DNA from: Asparagopsis taxiformis
Lineage: Eukaryota > Rhodophyta > Florideophyceae > Bonnemaisoniales > Bonnemaisoniaceae
Length of the DNA stretch: 36,033 nucleotides
Direction: 5' to 3'
NCBI GenBank assembly: GCA_030407315.1
Contig: JALQPE010000434.1
Location: 1-36,033, forward strand
The notes beneath the pieces are model-generated. The model made no database searches. It saw only the letters and a list, made by a program, of their open reading frames with translations, and was not told where the DNA came from. Every line of letters begins with the position of its first letter. Position 1 is the stretch's first letter. Below are positions 27,190 to 35,846 of the stretch, in pieces. The translations under genes were made by a program, and so were the position numbers.

Positions 27190-27621
27190 TGTCACACGGG
27201 CACATCATCAGCGGATGCAGCGGCGCTGGATACGTCGCTTGTGAAGCGCATCCGTTTCAACGGGCCGATGACGGTAGCATCGTATATGCGCGAGTGTCTA
27301 ACACATCCACAGCACGGCTACTGCACGACACGACCGACGATCTTCGGGGCATACTGGGACTTTATAACAGCGCCACCAATCTCGCCTGTATTCGGAGAAC
27401 TGATCGGGGTATGGATCGCACACCAGATGCGGCAACAAGACGCGTGACCGTTCCGTCTCGCAGAGCTGGGACCTGGCGACGGGTGATTAATGTCCGACGT
27501 TGTTCACACATTAGCGTGTCTCTCCGCACGACCGGTCGGCATCTCGTTATCCGAAGCGAGCGCGTCGCTGCGTGAACCACAAACGCAAGTGCTTGAGGTT
27601 CACGACCTGTCAATGAAGTAG
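27190..27621 (+). pseudogene. Captured fragment of an NDUFAF7/MidA-family methyltransferase
   Basis: On the plus strand, opposite to gag-pol, RIRFNGPMTVASYMRECLTH, PQHGY and ISPVFGELIGVWIAHQMR match the N-terminal part of NDUFAF7/MidA (DUF185), the mitochondrial arginine methyltransferase needed for complex I assembly. The SAM-binding block follows as RLAELGPGDG*LMSDVV. In-frame TGA codons at 27445-27447 and 27484-27486 interrupt it, and the C-terminal half is missing. It abuts the chromodomain-encoding end of the retroelement. Confidence 0.75.
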
Positions 27622-28545
27622 CTAGTTGTTGGCGCGCACCGGGACTGATATTTCATAGCGGATATGCTCAGGGAGTGCCTGAACAACGTTTTTTGGGATC
27701 TGTTTCTTCCGCTTGCGAAAAAAACGCTGAATGTAATTGAAGGGAATATGTTCTGGGGGCTCCCAGGTGTCGTCTTTCGCGTTATATCCCTCCCATCTTA
27801 CGCGGAACTTATTTTCAGCTGCATGATATCGGACTAAGTGCCTTATGGTATACTCCCTTTCCGCATCCTCCTCCCGTGCTTCTTCGTGAGGAGATTTGTC
27901 GTTCCCTTTCATACATGGTGAACGCGAGGGGTTGTTTTGTTTAGAGCGGGGGGCAATAATTGTGTCGGACGGAGGGGACTGAACGGCATCTTGATTATCA
28001 TCTTGAGTAATATTTGTGGTGGGTTGGGGCTGCCTGAGTGAGCTTTGAAGCATTGTGGGGCTGACACCACACGATCCAAGGAAACAGTATCTTCCAACCC
28101 CTCGTCAGTTAGGATGACGATTGTGTGCGAACTGCGCTTTAGAACCTTGAACGGGCCGGAAACTGGGCTACTTAACTTATGTTTGACACCATCAACTGCA
28201 GTCTCACGGCGTAAATAAACGTAGTGACCAGATTCAATATCCTCTGTAGGTGGCCGTATTCTCCTGTCAAAATCGGCCTTGTAACGACTTTGTGCCTTCT
28301 GTATCTTCTTGCTTGACTTCTCTATTAAGTTTCGCAGACGCGTTTGGAACCTGTGCCGGTATTGTTTTGTACCTAGATTTTCAGAAAGAGACGGAGTGTT
28401 TTCAAGAGACAAATGACCTGGTGGTCGTGATAGTACCAACTCGAACGATGCCACCCCAGTGATTCGATGGACTTGGCAGTTATATCCGTACGTGACTGCA
28501 TCACTGAATTGGTCCCAATCAGGCATCCTCGCAAACGTATCGGCG
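27622..28545 (-). CDS. pol: Integrase C-terminal region and chromodomain of the chromovirus
   Basis: This is the distal end of pol, read in two frames. From about 28545 to 28060 one frame encodes the post-catalytic integrase part (DWDQFSDAVTYGYNCQVHRI, HYVYLRRETA, GPFKVLKR, a GPY/F-like module). From 28053 to 27622 the frame of the main pol ORF returns and encodes a chromodomain: YTIRHLVRYHAAENKFRVRW, EGYNAKDDTWEPPEHI. Chromodomains tether chromovirus integrases to marked chromatin. The two frame changes, near 28520-28545 and 28055-28075, compensate each other. This suggests two small indels, or sequence errors, in a formerly continuous reading frame. Confidence 0.8.
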
Positions 28546-31206
28546 AAGGGCGGACAGTATTGTGCTGTTAAATCGCTCCGCTTGGCCGTTTGTTTGGGGG
28601 TGGTATGCGGAAGTGTAAAGATTGCGGACACCAAGGATATTGCATATTGTGGAAAAGTATTTCGATGTAAATTGGCCACCGTTGTCGGATAGTAGGTAGA
28701 CGGGGGGGGCGTACACAAACACCCAGTTTCTGCAAAAAGCAGTGGCAACGTTGAATGATGTAACAGTTTTGAGCGGTACAGTCTTGGTTAGTTTCGAAAA
28801 ACGGTCAGTGATGACCAATAAGTATTTGTTGCCTGCCGGGGTTGGTCTAAGAGGCCCCAAAATATCAATAGCGACAAATTCGAGAGGGGCGGCTGCGGGA
28901 AAAAGCTTAAGGAAGGATGCGTGCTTGCGGAGGTTAATGCGCTCTTTGGCACATTCAGGACATCCTCTTACTGTGGCATGCACGTCCATTGCCATCGATG
29001 GCCAATAATATTGCCGGCGCAAGGTCGAAAACATGCGAGTTCCACCTGGGTGTCCACTCATGCGGGGGAAGTGAGCTAAAAACAAAACACGGGATCTTAA
29101 ATCTTCAGGTACCACGATCTGTTCGGACTTGTCAACTGGTGACGTACGTACAAGTAGTCCACGTTTGTCTAGCTTGAAGGGACAGGTAACCCCTTTGTCT
29201 AAAAGAGTCATTTTTTCACGGAAATACTTGTCAGAGTGTTGAGCATCCACGAAAGTGGTGATCGAAATTGGGGTTACTTCAGGTGATTCCACCGTAAGGA
29301 TATGTTCCACAACCAATTCATCCAGTAAATCCAATTCAATTCCATCCCAAGTATCATCAGCATCTATGGCGGGAATAGTCAGGGAATTTTGGGTTTTTGT
29401 GGTCGCTATCGAGTCGTCAGTGATAATGAAGCATCGTATCTCCATATCGACTTTAGGGCTCGATTCACCGTAAGTAGGCAAGTGACTTATGCAGTCGGCG
29501 ATGGTATTAGATGCTCCTTTGCGGTATTGCACAGTAAAGTCGAATTCGAGCAATCTCAGTCGCCAACGTGCCAAGCGCCCACTTGCGTCCGACAAGTTCA
29601 TCATCCACTTGAGAGCCTGATGGTCGGTGAACACCTCGAAGTGCGTTCCCTGTAGGTACGGGCGTAGCATATGAACTGCCCAAACAACAGCAAGACATTC
29701 TTTCTCGCCCACAGAGTAGTTTTTCTCAGCTGGCGTCAACGATCGGCTCCAAAAGCCGATGGGATAGCGCTTACCATCTTCCGGGTGAGTCTGCAACAAG
29801 CAGCACCCGATTTGGTATTCACAGGCGTCTGTGTCGACAGAGAAGGGGAGATCGGCGCGAGGGAGACGGAGGATGGGAGGGGAGATAAGAGCGGCTTTGA
29901 GGTTAGAGAATGCTTCCCTCTGCTCGCTTGTGAATGGATTCAATGTCGGGCCGATGCCCTGGCGTACTAGTGCGAACAGCGGTGCCGCAACGCGAGCAAA
30001 GTTCGGTACAAATCGGCGATAGACATTGCATAGTCCAAGAAACGACCGCAGATGCGTCTGTGTGGTCGGCTCTTGAAACCCCGGGATTGCGTCCGTGTTC
30101 TTGGTAGCAACTTCAAGGAGGCCGGGGCGGATAACATGGCCTAAATAGTCTACACTTTCCCTGAAGAAGTTGCATTTGCGTAACTTCAACGACAAACCAG
30201 CTCCGCGCAATACGCTCAGGACCTCGTCGACGTGTCGAATGTGCTCTTCAGTAGATTTAGAGAATATGATGATGTCGTCTAGATAGACTAGACAGGTTCT
30301 CCAGCGGTAGCCCGCCAATAAAATGTCAATTGTCCGCTGAAAAGTTGCTGGTGCATTGCATAACCCAAACGGCATGCGACAGAATCGATAGGTTCCGCAG
30401 TGGCAAGTAAAGGTTGTCTTGTCACGATCCTCCTCGGCGACGCGGAGCTGCCAATAATCCGCGTTGCAGTCCAGAGTGGTAAACCAGCGTGCATCTCCAA
30501 GCGAGTCTAAACACTCGTCCATTCGCGGCAATGGGTAAGTGTCTTTGACTGTAATATTGTTCAATTTCCTGTAATCCACGCAAAAACGAAGCAATCCGTC
30601 CTGTTTCGGCACCAGAACCACTGGAGATGCCCATTCTGATGAAGCGGGCTCAATAACACCGCTTTGAAGCATATCCTGAACTTGTTTCCGTTCGGCCTCT
30701 CGTGCTCTCGGACCTGCCCTGTACGGTTGACAATAAACAGGCTCTGATCCTTCTTTTAGTTTGATGCGGTGCTCATTGACACTTATTTCGCTAAGCTGTC
30801 CCTGCCACATATCCGAATATTGATCTAGCATCTCTCGTACTTTTGACTGTATATCGGCGGGCAAATGTGATAAGTCAATGGCATAGACAGTGGATGGAGG
30901 ATTATCGTTCGACTCGGCTTGTTCAGTTGATTTTTCTGGAAAAGGCTTGCCTGAGAGTGAGGAAACCGAGGTATGGTGATTGAGAGTAAGTACCACATCT
31001 GTAGCTTGTTGATTTCGTAAATGTTGCGAAAAATCAGTCTCCATCCTTGTTGGGGTGGTGGTACGCTCTGTGCAACTTCCACTTGTACTAATATCAGCTT
31101 GTGTGGCCGGAGATACGCTCGGTTCATCATTCTCTGTTAGGTTGACGGTGATAATGGTTGCCGGTGCCGGTATTGCGGATCCAATGACTTGGCCTTTCGC
31201 AAGCTT
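28519..31206 (-). CDS. pol: Reverse transcriptase, RNase H and integrase core (Ty3/gypsy Pol)
   Basis: The frame is open from 31206, just after a TAA, to 28519; the first ATG is at 31044 (841 residues from there). In order come the RT (VDYRKLNNITVKDTYPLPR, and MPFGLCNAPATFQR, with the catalytic YLDD at 30274-30285); RNase H (DTDACEYQIGCCLL, EKECLAVVWAVH, FTDHQALKWM); the integrase zinc finger (H...H...CPEC, about 29000); and the catalytic core (AIDILGPL, LLSDNGGQFTSKYF and the Glu in HPQTNGQAERF). The arrangement RT-RH-IN is that of Ty3/gypsy. It copies element RNA into DNA in virus-like particles and integrates it. All catalytic residues I can check are present; the frame is cut at 28519. 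Confidence 0.93.
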   Translation of the reverse strand, partial: KLAKGQVIGSAIPAPATIITVNLTENDEPSVSPATQADISTSGSCTERTTTPTRMETDFSQHLRNQQATDVVLTLNHHTSVSSLSGKPFPEKSTEQAESNDNPPSTVYAIDLSHLPADIQSKVREMLDQYSDMWQGQLSEISVNEHRIKLKEGSEPVYCQPYRAGPRAREAERKQVQDMLQSGVIEPASSEWASPVVLVPKQDGLLRFCVDYRKLNNITVKDTYPLPRMDECLDSLGDARWFTTLDCNADYWQLRVAEEDRDKTTFTCHCGTYRFCRMPFGLCNAPATFQRTIDILLAGYRWRTCLVYLDDIIIFSKSTEEHIRHVDEVLSVLRGAGLSLKLRKCNFFRESVDYLGHVIRPGLLEVATKNTDAIPGFQEPTTQTHLRSFLGLCNVYRRFVPNFARVAAPLFALVRQGIGPTLNPFTSEQREAFSNLKAALISPPILRLPRADLPFSVDTDACEYQIGCCLLQTHPEDGKRYPIGFWSRSLTPAEKNYSVGEKECLAVVWAVHMLRPYLQGTHFEVFTDHQALKWMMNLSDASGRLARWRLRLLEFDFTVQYRKGASNTIADCISHLPTYGESSPKVDMEIRCFIITDDSIATTKTQNSLTIPAIDADDTWDGIELDLLDELVVEHILTVESPEVTPISITTFVDAQHSDKYFREKMTLLDKGVTCPFKLDKRGLLVRTSPVDKSEQIVVPEDLRSRVLFLAHFPRMSGHPGGTRMFSTLRRQYYWPSMAMDVHATVRGCPECAKERINLRKHASFLKLFPAAAPLEFVAIDILGPLRPTPAGNKYLLVITDRFSKLTKTVPLKTVTSFNVATAFCRNWVFVYAPPVYLLSDNGGQFTSKYFSTICNILGVRNLYTSAYHPQTNGQAERFNSTILSALRRYVCEDA

Positions 31207-32020
31207 TTACGGACTGGCAGCGAAGTTTGCCACTCGTACTACACAGGCGACATTTTTTTGCATATGGATTACGCCATTGCTCAGCGCTATTTGGTATTTT
31301 GAATATAGCTGGGGATTGGTCTCCATGAAGTGGAGACCCGTGACATCAGTTTGCACCAATACATTGACTTCCGTGTGGCTAGGCAACGTTATACTTGCAG
31401 CCACACGGATTTTTCCACTCGGCATCGCATTTTTACGCATCAGTGGCGGCTGTGTACATGAATTCCGGGTCGGCGTGTGGAGGGCGCTCTTCCGTGTAAT
31501 TTTTGCGAGGTCTCCGTTGACAAGGAGTACCCGCTGGTTTTGGGGTTGAATAGATTCGACGTGCTCGTCCATGTAGGTGGCGCCAAGAATGACATCAGCA
31601 CCTAGTTTCTCCACCACCACAAACGGCTGGCGCACGGTATACTTAGCGATAGTTACCGTTAGATAAATTATCCCCAACGTTTTTAGCCTGTGATTAGAAG
31701 CGCTGGATAGATTGACGATGCGTCTCGTTTTGTTGATTTTTGGTTTGGCATCAGCAGGTAATAAATCGGCACGAATTAGGTTCGGGCCGGGTCCTGTGTC
31801 AAACACTGTGAGTCGGTCGATCTGTGTTTTTGCTGATAATCCAATTTTTGCGGTCACTTTATAGTTCCAGGCGGACAGATAGCACACATTGCTTTGCTCG
31901 TAGCTTTCCAAAGATGTGTTGGGAGGTAGGCCATACGGCAATGCCGTGTTTACTTGTGCGTTATGCCTTTTCGGACTAGGTATGGCTGTAACGGATGGCC
32001 TCTGTAAGGATAACGTGTCA
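31207..32020 (-). CDS. Aspartic protease of the chromovirus
   Basis: The frame is in -1 register to gag, overlapping its 3' end, and open to a TAA at 31207-31209. The retropepsin active site reads TVFDTGPGPNLIRADLL (DTG near 31800), followed by the flap/substrate region and AKYTVRQPFVVVEKLGADVI with LGATYMD. It would cleave the Gag and Gag-Pol precursors. The TAA lies in the same frame as pol, which continues immediately after it. Pro and pol were therefore probably one frame, now either split by a nonsense change or relying on readthrough. Confidence 0.85.
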
Positions 32021-32021
32021 G

Positions 32022-34529
32022 CTATGCCCGCCTCTGGGCGTTTTTCGCCGGTGGGTTTGTTGTTATGTCTCCAGCAGTTTTCACTGTGCCTGAAGATGAC
32101 GGTGGGCGGCGGAAGCGGTGGTCGCGCCTATTCCCTGAATTTGCCCTTGTCTGGCAGTACCTGGCGTCTTGCGCCCGGTTATCATACGGTGCCTCTTGCG
32201 TTGGCCTCGAGTTCTGTGCAGATGTTACCGGCAATGAAAATGTTGGTGCACGTCCGACTCTGACTAGCCACTGCTTCTGTGAAGGCGTGAGTATTTCGTA
32301 GTTAGCCATCTGTATGGCCATGATGTTTGATTCTGGAAATGAGGTGGAGAGAAGAGGACAGCTTGGCTTTCTGTGCCCAACCGCGAAACAGTCAAAACAT
32401 ATATCTGTTGGTTGGTTTGCATTGGAGGGCTTCTGGGCTTGTCTGTCGGATGATTTTGGGGCCTCCGACTGGCTGCTGCGGAAAACATCGGAATTGTTAT
32501 GCCATCCTGTGCGGTTTTGGTTTGGATTCCATTGAATGGCAACAGGGGGGAATGGACCAGAAGGGTCTGAATTGACTGCCATTGACTCTGTAGGAGTTTG
32601 CTGCATGAAAGCTTCGTAGTCTGTGTCATAAGAAACAGAGCAACCGTTGGATGGCGGCTCCAATGTGGGTTGTGTGGCGAAGACGGCGTCAGCCGTCATT
32701 TCTTGACGCCGTGTCGCCTTGAGTCTCCGATCCACCCGGTGGGGTGGCATGGGAGCATTTGCATCCACCAACATGGCTCTATGAGCCCGGTCCTGTGTAG
32801 CCCGCCTTGGGGTATTTGCAGACAACAACGCACGATTAGAGTCACCAATAGCCTGTGCACGTTCCACACACTCCGTGTAGGTCATTTGCAACTCCGCTCC
32901 CCTAGCTGCTTGTAGAAGTGGCCTAATATCACCCCTCACACCTCTAATAAACTTGGTTATGAGCTGTTGCTCAGAGTACACGTTACCACATACCCTGGCT
33001 TTGCGACGCAAGCGAGTACCATACGTCATTTCGTCCTCATTAGCTTGCTGACGAGTCGCGTCAAGTTCGGCAACAGCCTTATCAATATATATGTCCTTGG
33101 CGTACGTTCTTAATAGGTGTTGAACTGCTTGCGAATATAAGTGAAATCCGCCGAGCTGTTCGGTGCCAAGATCAAAGTGCGCTAAATAGTTTTCCCCTGC
33201 ATCCCCTTCAAGAAAAGAGGGTAATAATAGCATCGCTGCACCTTCGCTAATATCATTTTCATCAAATTGGCGTTTAAAGACAGCCAGAAACTCTAGAATT
33301 CCGATTGGGGTGCTGCCGTCAAACTTACGCTCACTAGTCGAGTGTGACAGAAGCCTCCTGTATGCCCCAATATTGGCAGTAACAGTTCGGTCGACTCGAG
33401 CGTCGACGTTGCGAAGGCGATAACGCCTGTAAGATAGCACCCTGTTAAACTGTGTGTCTGATGAGCACAGCTCTTCTAGATCCCGTTCGTGAGGTCCCTT
33501 CCACACATGACCGCGTCGATTATGCGACGGATCATTTTCGCAATCAGTGCAGTAGCATTCCGGTAAAATAACCCTCATTTTCGGATTGCGTTCATGGCGG
33601 TGTGCACGTCTATTCGCCATTCCCAAGCGTGTCATAGGCCGTTCTCTGTTGTCATCTGAACTTGAAGAGTCCTCTCCCAGTGTATCAAACGATTTGAGTG
33701 TTTCTTTCGGGGCGTTTTGCATGGGTACCGTGATATTTTTAGCTATGCCATCCACCCGCTGACTCAACTCGATTACCTTGGCTTGTCCATCCTCCAGTGA
33801 AGTTATTTTCGCCTGTGCCTGATGTAGCGCATTACTCAGTGCAGTCACATCATCAGCAATGCGATCGACTCGTTCGACAGCAGGTACTTCAGACATATAC
33901 CTGTCCATTAAGCCGTGTACTTCCGTCTTGATCTGAGCGGATATGTAGTCTTGCACGTGTTGCATTTTTTCCGAAACGACTTCAGTGACGACACGATTTA
34001 TGTTTTTCTCCAATTGTGTGATTTTGTCCATTATCCTGTCAATGCCACTTGGGCTAATTGCCGCGGTCACTGCAACGGGTGATCCAGGCAGTTCTGGCGC
34101 TGGTGGTGGGGCCGTTGTTGCATAGTCAATTTGTCGATTAGCTGCACCAGTGGTTGTGGCCGTATGAGAAAGGGCAGTTTTCCAGATTGGACGTGAAATC
34201 GTTCTCGGCATGTTACGACCAGATCTTTTAGCGTCTGCACGAGGGGTTTCCAGCCTTACGACAGATGGTGTATCGGCGGAAGGGGAAGGAAAACTGGAAC
34301 CAATTCCCACATGTTCCAGTACCTCCGAAATTGTCGGATTGACGCGTGAATTCGCGTTAGTATGCGATGGTACCTGTGATTGGCCGCTCACATGACGAGC
34401 GCTATCGGATCCTTGGGTGACTCGTGGGCTCTGCCTTTCACGATGTAGTCGACGGAGTACCTGGGTGCGAGTCTCTCGCCTTGATCCATAACTTGATGGT
34501 GCCGTCGATGGGCGGCGCGGGGAGTCCAT
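32022..34529 (-). CDS. gag: Gag polyprotein of the chromovirus
   Basis: An 835-residue protein from the first ATG after the primer site (34529); the upstream open codons cover the primer site and leader. An N-terminal disordered Ser/Arg/Thr-rich part is followed by a coiled-coil-like stretch near residues 170-265. The central capsid-like retrotransposon Gag domain has YRRLLSHSTSERKFDGSTPI, LLPSFLEGDAGENYL and TRQQANEDEMTYGTRLRRKA. A CCHC zinc knuckle (CFDCFAVGHRKPSC, near 32400) lies close to the C-terminus. It forms the virus-like particle and packages RNA. The frame is intact. The downstream protease is in the -1 frame, overlapping the 3' end, so expression presumably uses frameshifting. 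Confidence 0.9.
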   Translation of the reverse strand: MDSPRRPSTAPSSYGSRRETRTQVLRRLHRERQSPRVTQGSDSARHVSGQSQVPSHTNANSRVNPTISEVLEHVGIGSSFPSPSADTPSVVRLETPRADAKRSGRNMPRTISRPIWKTALSHTATTTGAANRQIDYATTAPPPAPELPGSPVAVTAAISPSGIDRIMDKITQLEKNINRVVTEVVSEKMQHVQDYISAQIKTEVHGLMDRYMSEVPAVERVDRIADDVTALSNALHQAQAKITSLEDGQAKVIELSQRVDGIAKNITVPMQNAPKETLKSFDTLGEDSSSSDDNRERPMTRLGMANRRAHRHERNPKMRVILPECYCTDCENDPSHNRRGHVWKGPHERDLEELCSSDTQFNRVLSYRRYRLRNVDARVDRTVTANIGAYRRLLSHSTSERKFDGSTPIGILEFLAVFKRQFDENDISEGAAMLLLPSFLEGDAGENYLAHFDLGTEQLGGFHLYSQAVQHLLRTYAKDIYIDKAVAELDATRQQANEDEMTYGTRLRRKARVCGNVYSEQQLITKFIRGVRGDIRPLLQAARGAELQMTYTECVERAQAIGDSNRALLSANTPRRATQDRAHRAMLVDANAPMPPHRVDRRLKATRRQEMTADAVFATQPTLEPPSNGCSVSYDTDYEAFMQQTPTESMAVNSDPSGPFPPVAIQWNPNQNRTGWHNNSDVFRSSQSEAPKSSDRQAQKPSNANQPTDICFDCFAVGHRKPSCPLLSTSFPESNIMAIQMANYEILTPSQKQWLVRVGRAPTFSLPVTSAQNSRPTQEAPYDNRAQDARYCQTRANSGNRRDHRFRRPPSSSGTVKTAGDITTNPPAKNAQRRA

Positions 34530-34623
34530 GGCGCAATAATGGCAACAGAGACAAAACCCGCGCAGAAAGTAGTAGTAAATAAAAGGTGAAACAAAGAAAA
34601 GAACGTTAGATTCCCGAATTCTA

Positions 34624-34636
34624 GGTCGAGAGACCA
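34624..34636 (-). other. Primer binding site
   Basis: One base after the 5' LTR, the minus strand reads TGGTCTCTCGACC. TGG pairs with the CCA end of a tRNA, and the position is right for minus-strand priming. I cannot name the tRNA. Confidence 0.6.
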
Positions 34637-34637
34637 A

Positions 34638-34968
34638 TGTCGTCTCGTAAGTAGCAATGCCGACGCAAACGTAACGTCAGACAAGAGGTTGGTAGAGCTA
34701 GTGGGTAGTTAGGTTAGACACTAGAACCGGGAAGGTCACCGGCGCAGAGCCGCCGGAGCTAACGCTCCCCTCTCGCTCCGCGCCCGTGTTCCACACCTTT
34801 ATTCAGTAAAATTCCGAAATAGTTCGGCGCCGCGAGAAAAGGCTAAAAGTTTCAAATTATCTCTAAAAGTCCAATTACAGCAATGCTAGAGAGCTTACAT
34901 GGCCAGCCTGCACTGTAAGGGTGATACAGGCTTATAGTATTCCCTGTTGTGACGTTCACTATACTACA
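34638..34968 (-). repeat. 5' LTR
   Basis: 331 bp, TG...CA in element orientation, identical by eye to the 3' LTR at 20472-20802. It would carry the element promoter. No TATA box was assigned with confidence. Confidence 0.95.
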
Positions 34969-34973
34969 GGGGG
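34969..34973. repeat. Target-site duplication, right (GGGGG)
   Basis: Partner of 20467-20471. Removing the element and one copy rejoins the G-rich flanks. Confidence 0.7.
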
Positions 34974-35539
34974 TTGATATGTGTTCAGAGCGGGGAGGTT
35001 TCTGGGGAGGACGGCGGGGGAGCGGGAGCGTAGGCCGGTGGTGGTGGTGTATACGGTATCGAAGATGCGGATGGCGTGGGGGCATGGAGCAGCTGAGGGA
35101 GGGAGGGTGGAGCAGTCGGGTACGGGATGGGGAGTGAGAGGTTTTGGAAGAGTAAGCTGTAGGGGAAGTTTGTGGAGAGGGCGAAGGAGAGGGGTTTGAA
35201 GGTAGAGTAGAGAGGTATTGAAGAACAATACGTTGCAAAGGTGTTGGGGGAGAGCATGGTCGAGGAGATAGGGGGTGTTTTTGCCCTATTCTGAGGTAGT
35301 ATGGTAGTATGAGGACTGGTTATACGAAATCTGTACGGTAGAGCAGAAAAGTAGGTATGGAATGGAGGTGTGCACCGTGGAAGCGGGGATAGGTAGCTGA
35401 AAATGCGTGCTAGAGTGGTAATGGGGGTGTTTGAGGTACAGTATGGGGGAGGTGAGCACCAACAGGAAGGGGGTGTGAGCGAGAGGATGAAAAAATTAAA
35501 GACGAAATTGGAGTCGACCGACAAGGAAAAATAGAGTGG
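34974..35539. other. Right flank of the LTR element, G-rich, no gene assigned
   Basis: This continues the G/A-rich locus interrupted by the retroelement. The minus strand has a 179-codon Pro/Ser-rich frame (34985-35524). The plus strand has frames such as RPVVVVYTVSKMRMAWGHGA (about 35030-35090). Neither resembles a known family, and strong strand asymmetry alone can create such frames. A split host gene is possible but not shown. Confidence 0.3.
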
Positions 35540-35846
35540 TCACCGTGATGGATGCGGACATCCATGTCGAGCACGGCGGCAGAAATTTCTGGGGTCGAAA
35601 TTTTTGAATTTCTGAACCGGCGCCCGTCCTAGGTGGACATAGACATGGCGGAAGTCCATCCCGAGGGGGACATCCGTGGTACTAGAAACAATGAATGTCG
35701 CCCTAGTAATACTAGACGTACTAGACCGCATGGACGTCCGGTTCTAGGCGGACATCCAAAAATACTGGAGAACATGGACGTCCGCCTAGTAATACTAGGT
35801 GTACTAGAGGTTGTGGACGTCCGCGTCCATTTCCGAGAACACAGAC
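35540..35846. repeat. Degenerate GGACGTCC / CTAGTAATACTAG repeats, inverted relative to the left edge
   Basis: GGACGTCC or GGACATCC occurs every 40-60 bp, together with the palindromic CTAGTAATACTAG and GTACTAG. Read on the minus strand, 35800-35846 gives TCGGAAATGGACGCGGACGT then CCACAACCTCTAGTAC, closely matching 74-108 on the plus strand. Both ends of the window therefore carry the same repeat family in opposite orientation. Confidence 0.75.

Larger units (their letters stand above)
20472..34968 (-). mobile_element. Ty3/gypsy chromovirus carrying captured cellular gene fragments
   Basis: Two 331-bp LTRs (20472-20802 and 34638-34968) start TG and end CA on the minus strand, look identical and are flanked by GGGGG. 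A tRNA-type primer site (TGGTCTCTCGACC) follows the 5' LTR, and a purine tract (GCGAGGGGGGCG) precedes the 3' LTR. From right to left the element has gag, protease, RT-RNase H-integrase and a chromodomain, then about 6.8 kb of unrelated pieces of cellular genes before the 3' LTR. Identical LTRs mean a recent insertion. Pol contains an in-frame stop and two frameshifts, so this copy may have moved with help from another. Confidence 0.9.

Noticed and set aside
21226..27621. Normal host gene cluster flanked by two independent solo LTRs
   Set aside because: The LTRs look identical, share GGGGG flanks, and the primer site and purine tract lie at the correct inner borders, so one 14.5-kb unit explains the data better. 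Long reads would settle it.
34530..34637. Extended Gag start right at the LTR border
   Set aside because: These codons cover the primer binding site and leader; the first ATG is at 34529.
34985..35524. 179-codon Pro/Ser-rich minus-strand protein
   Set aside because: The composition reflects strand bias. No motif, and no convincing continuation across the reconstructed insertion site.
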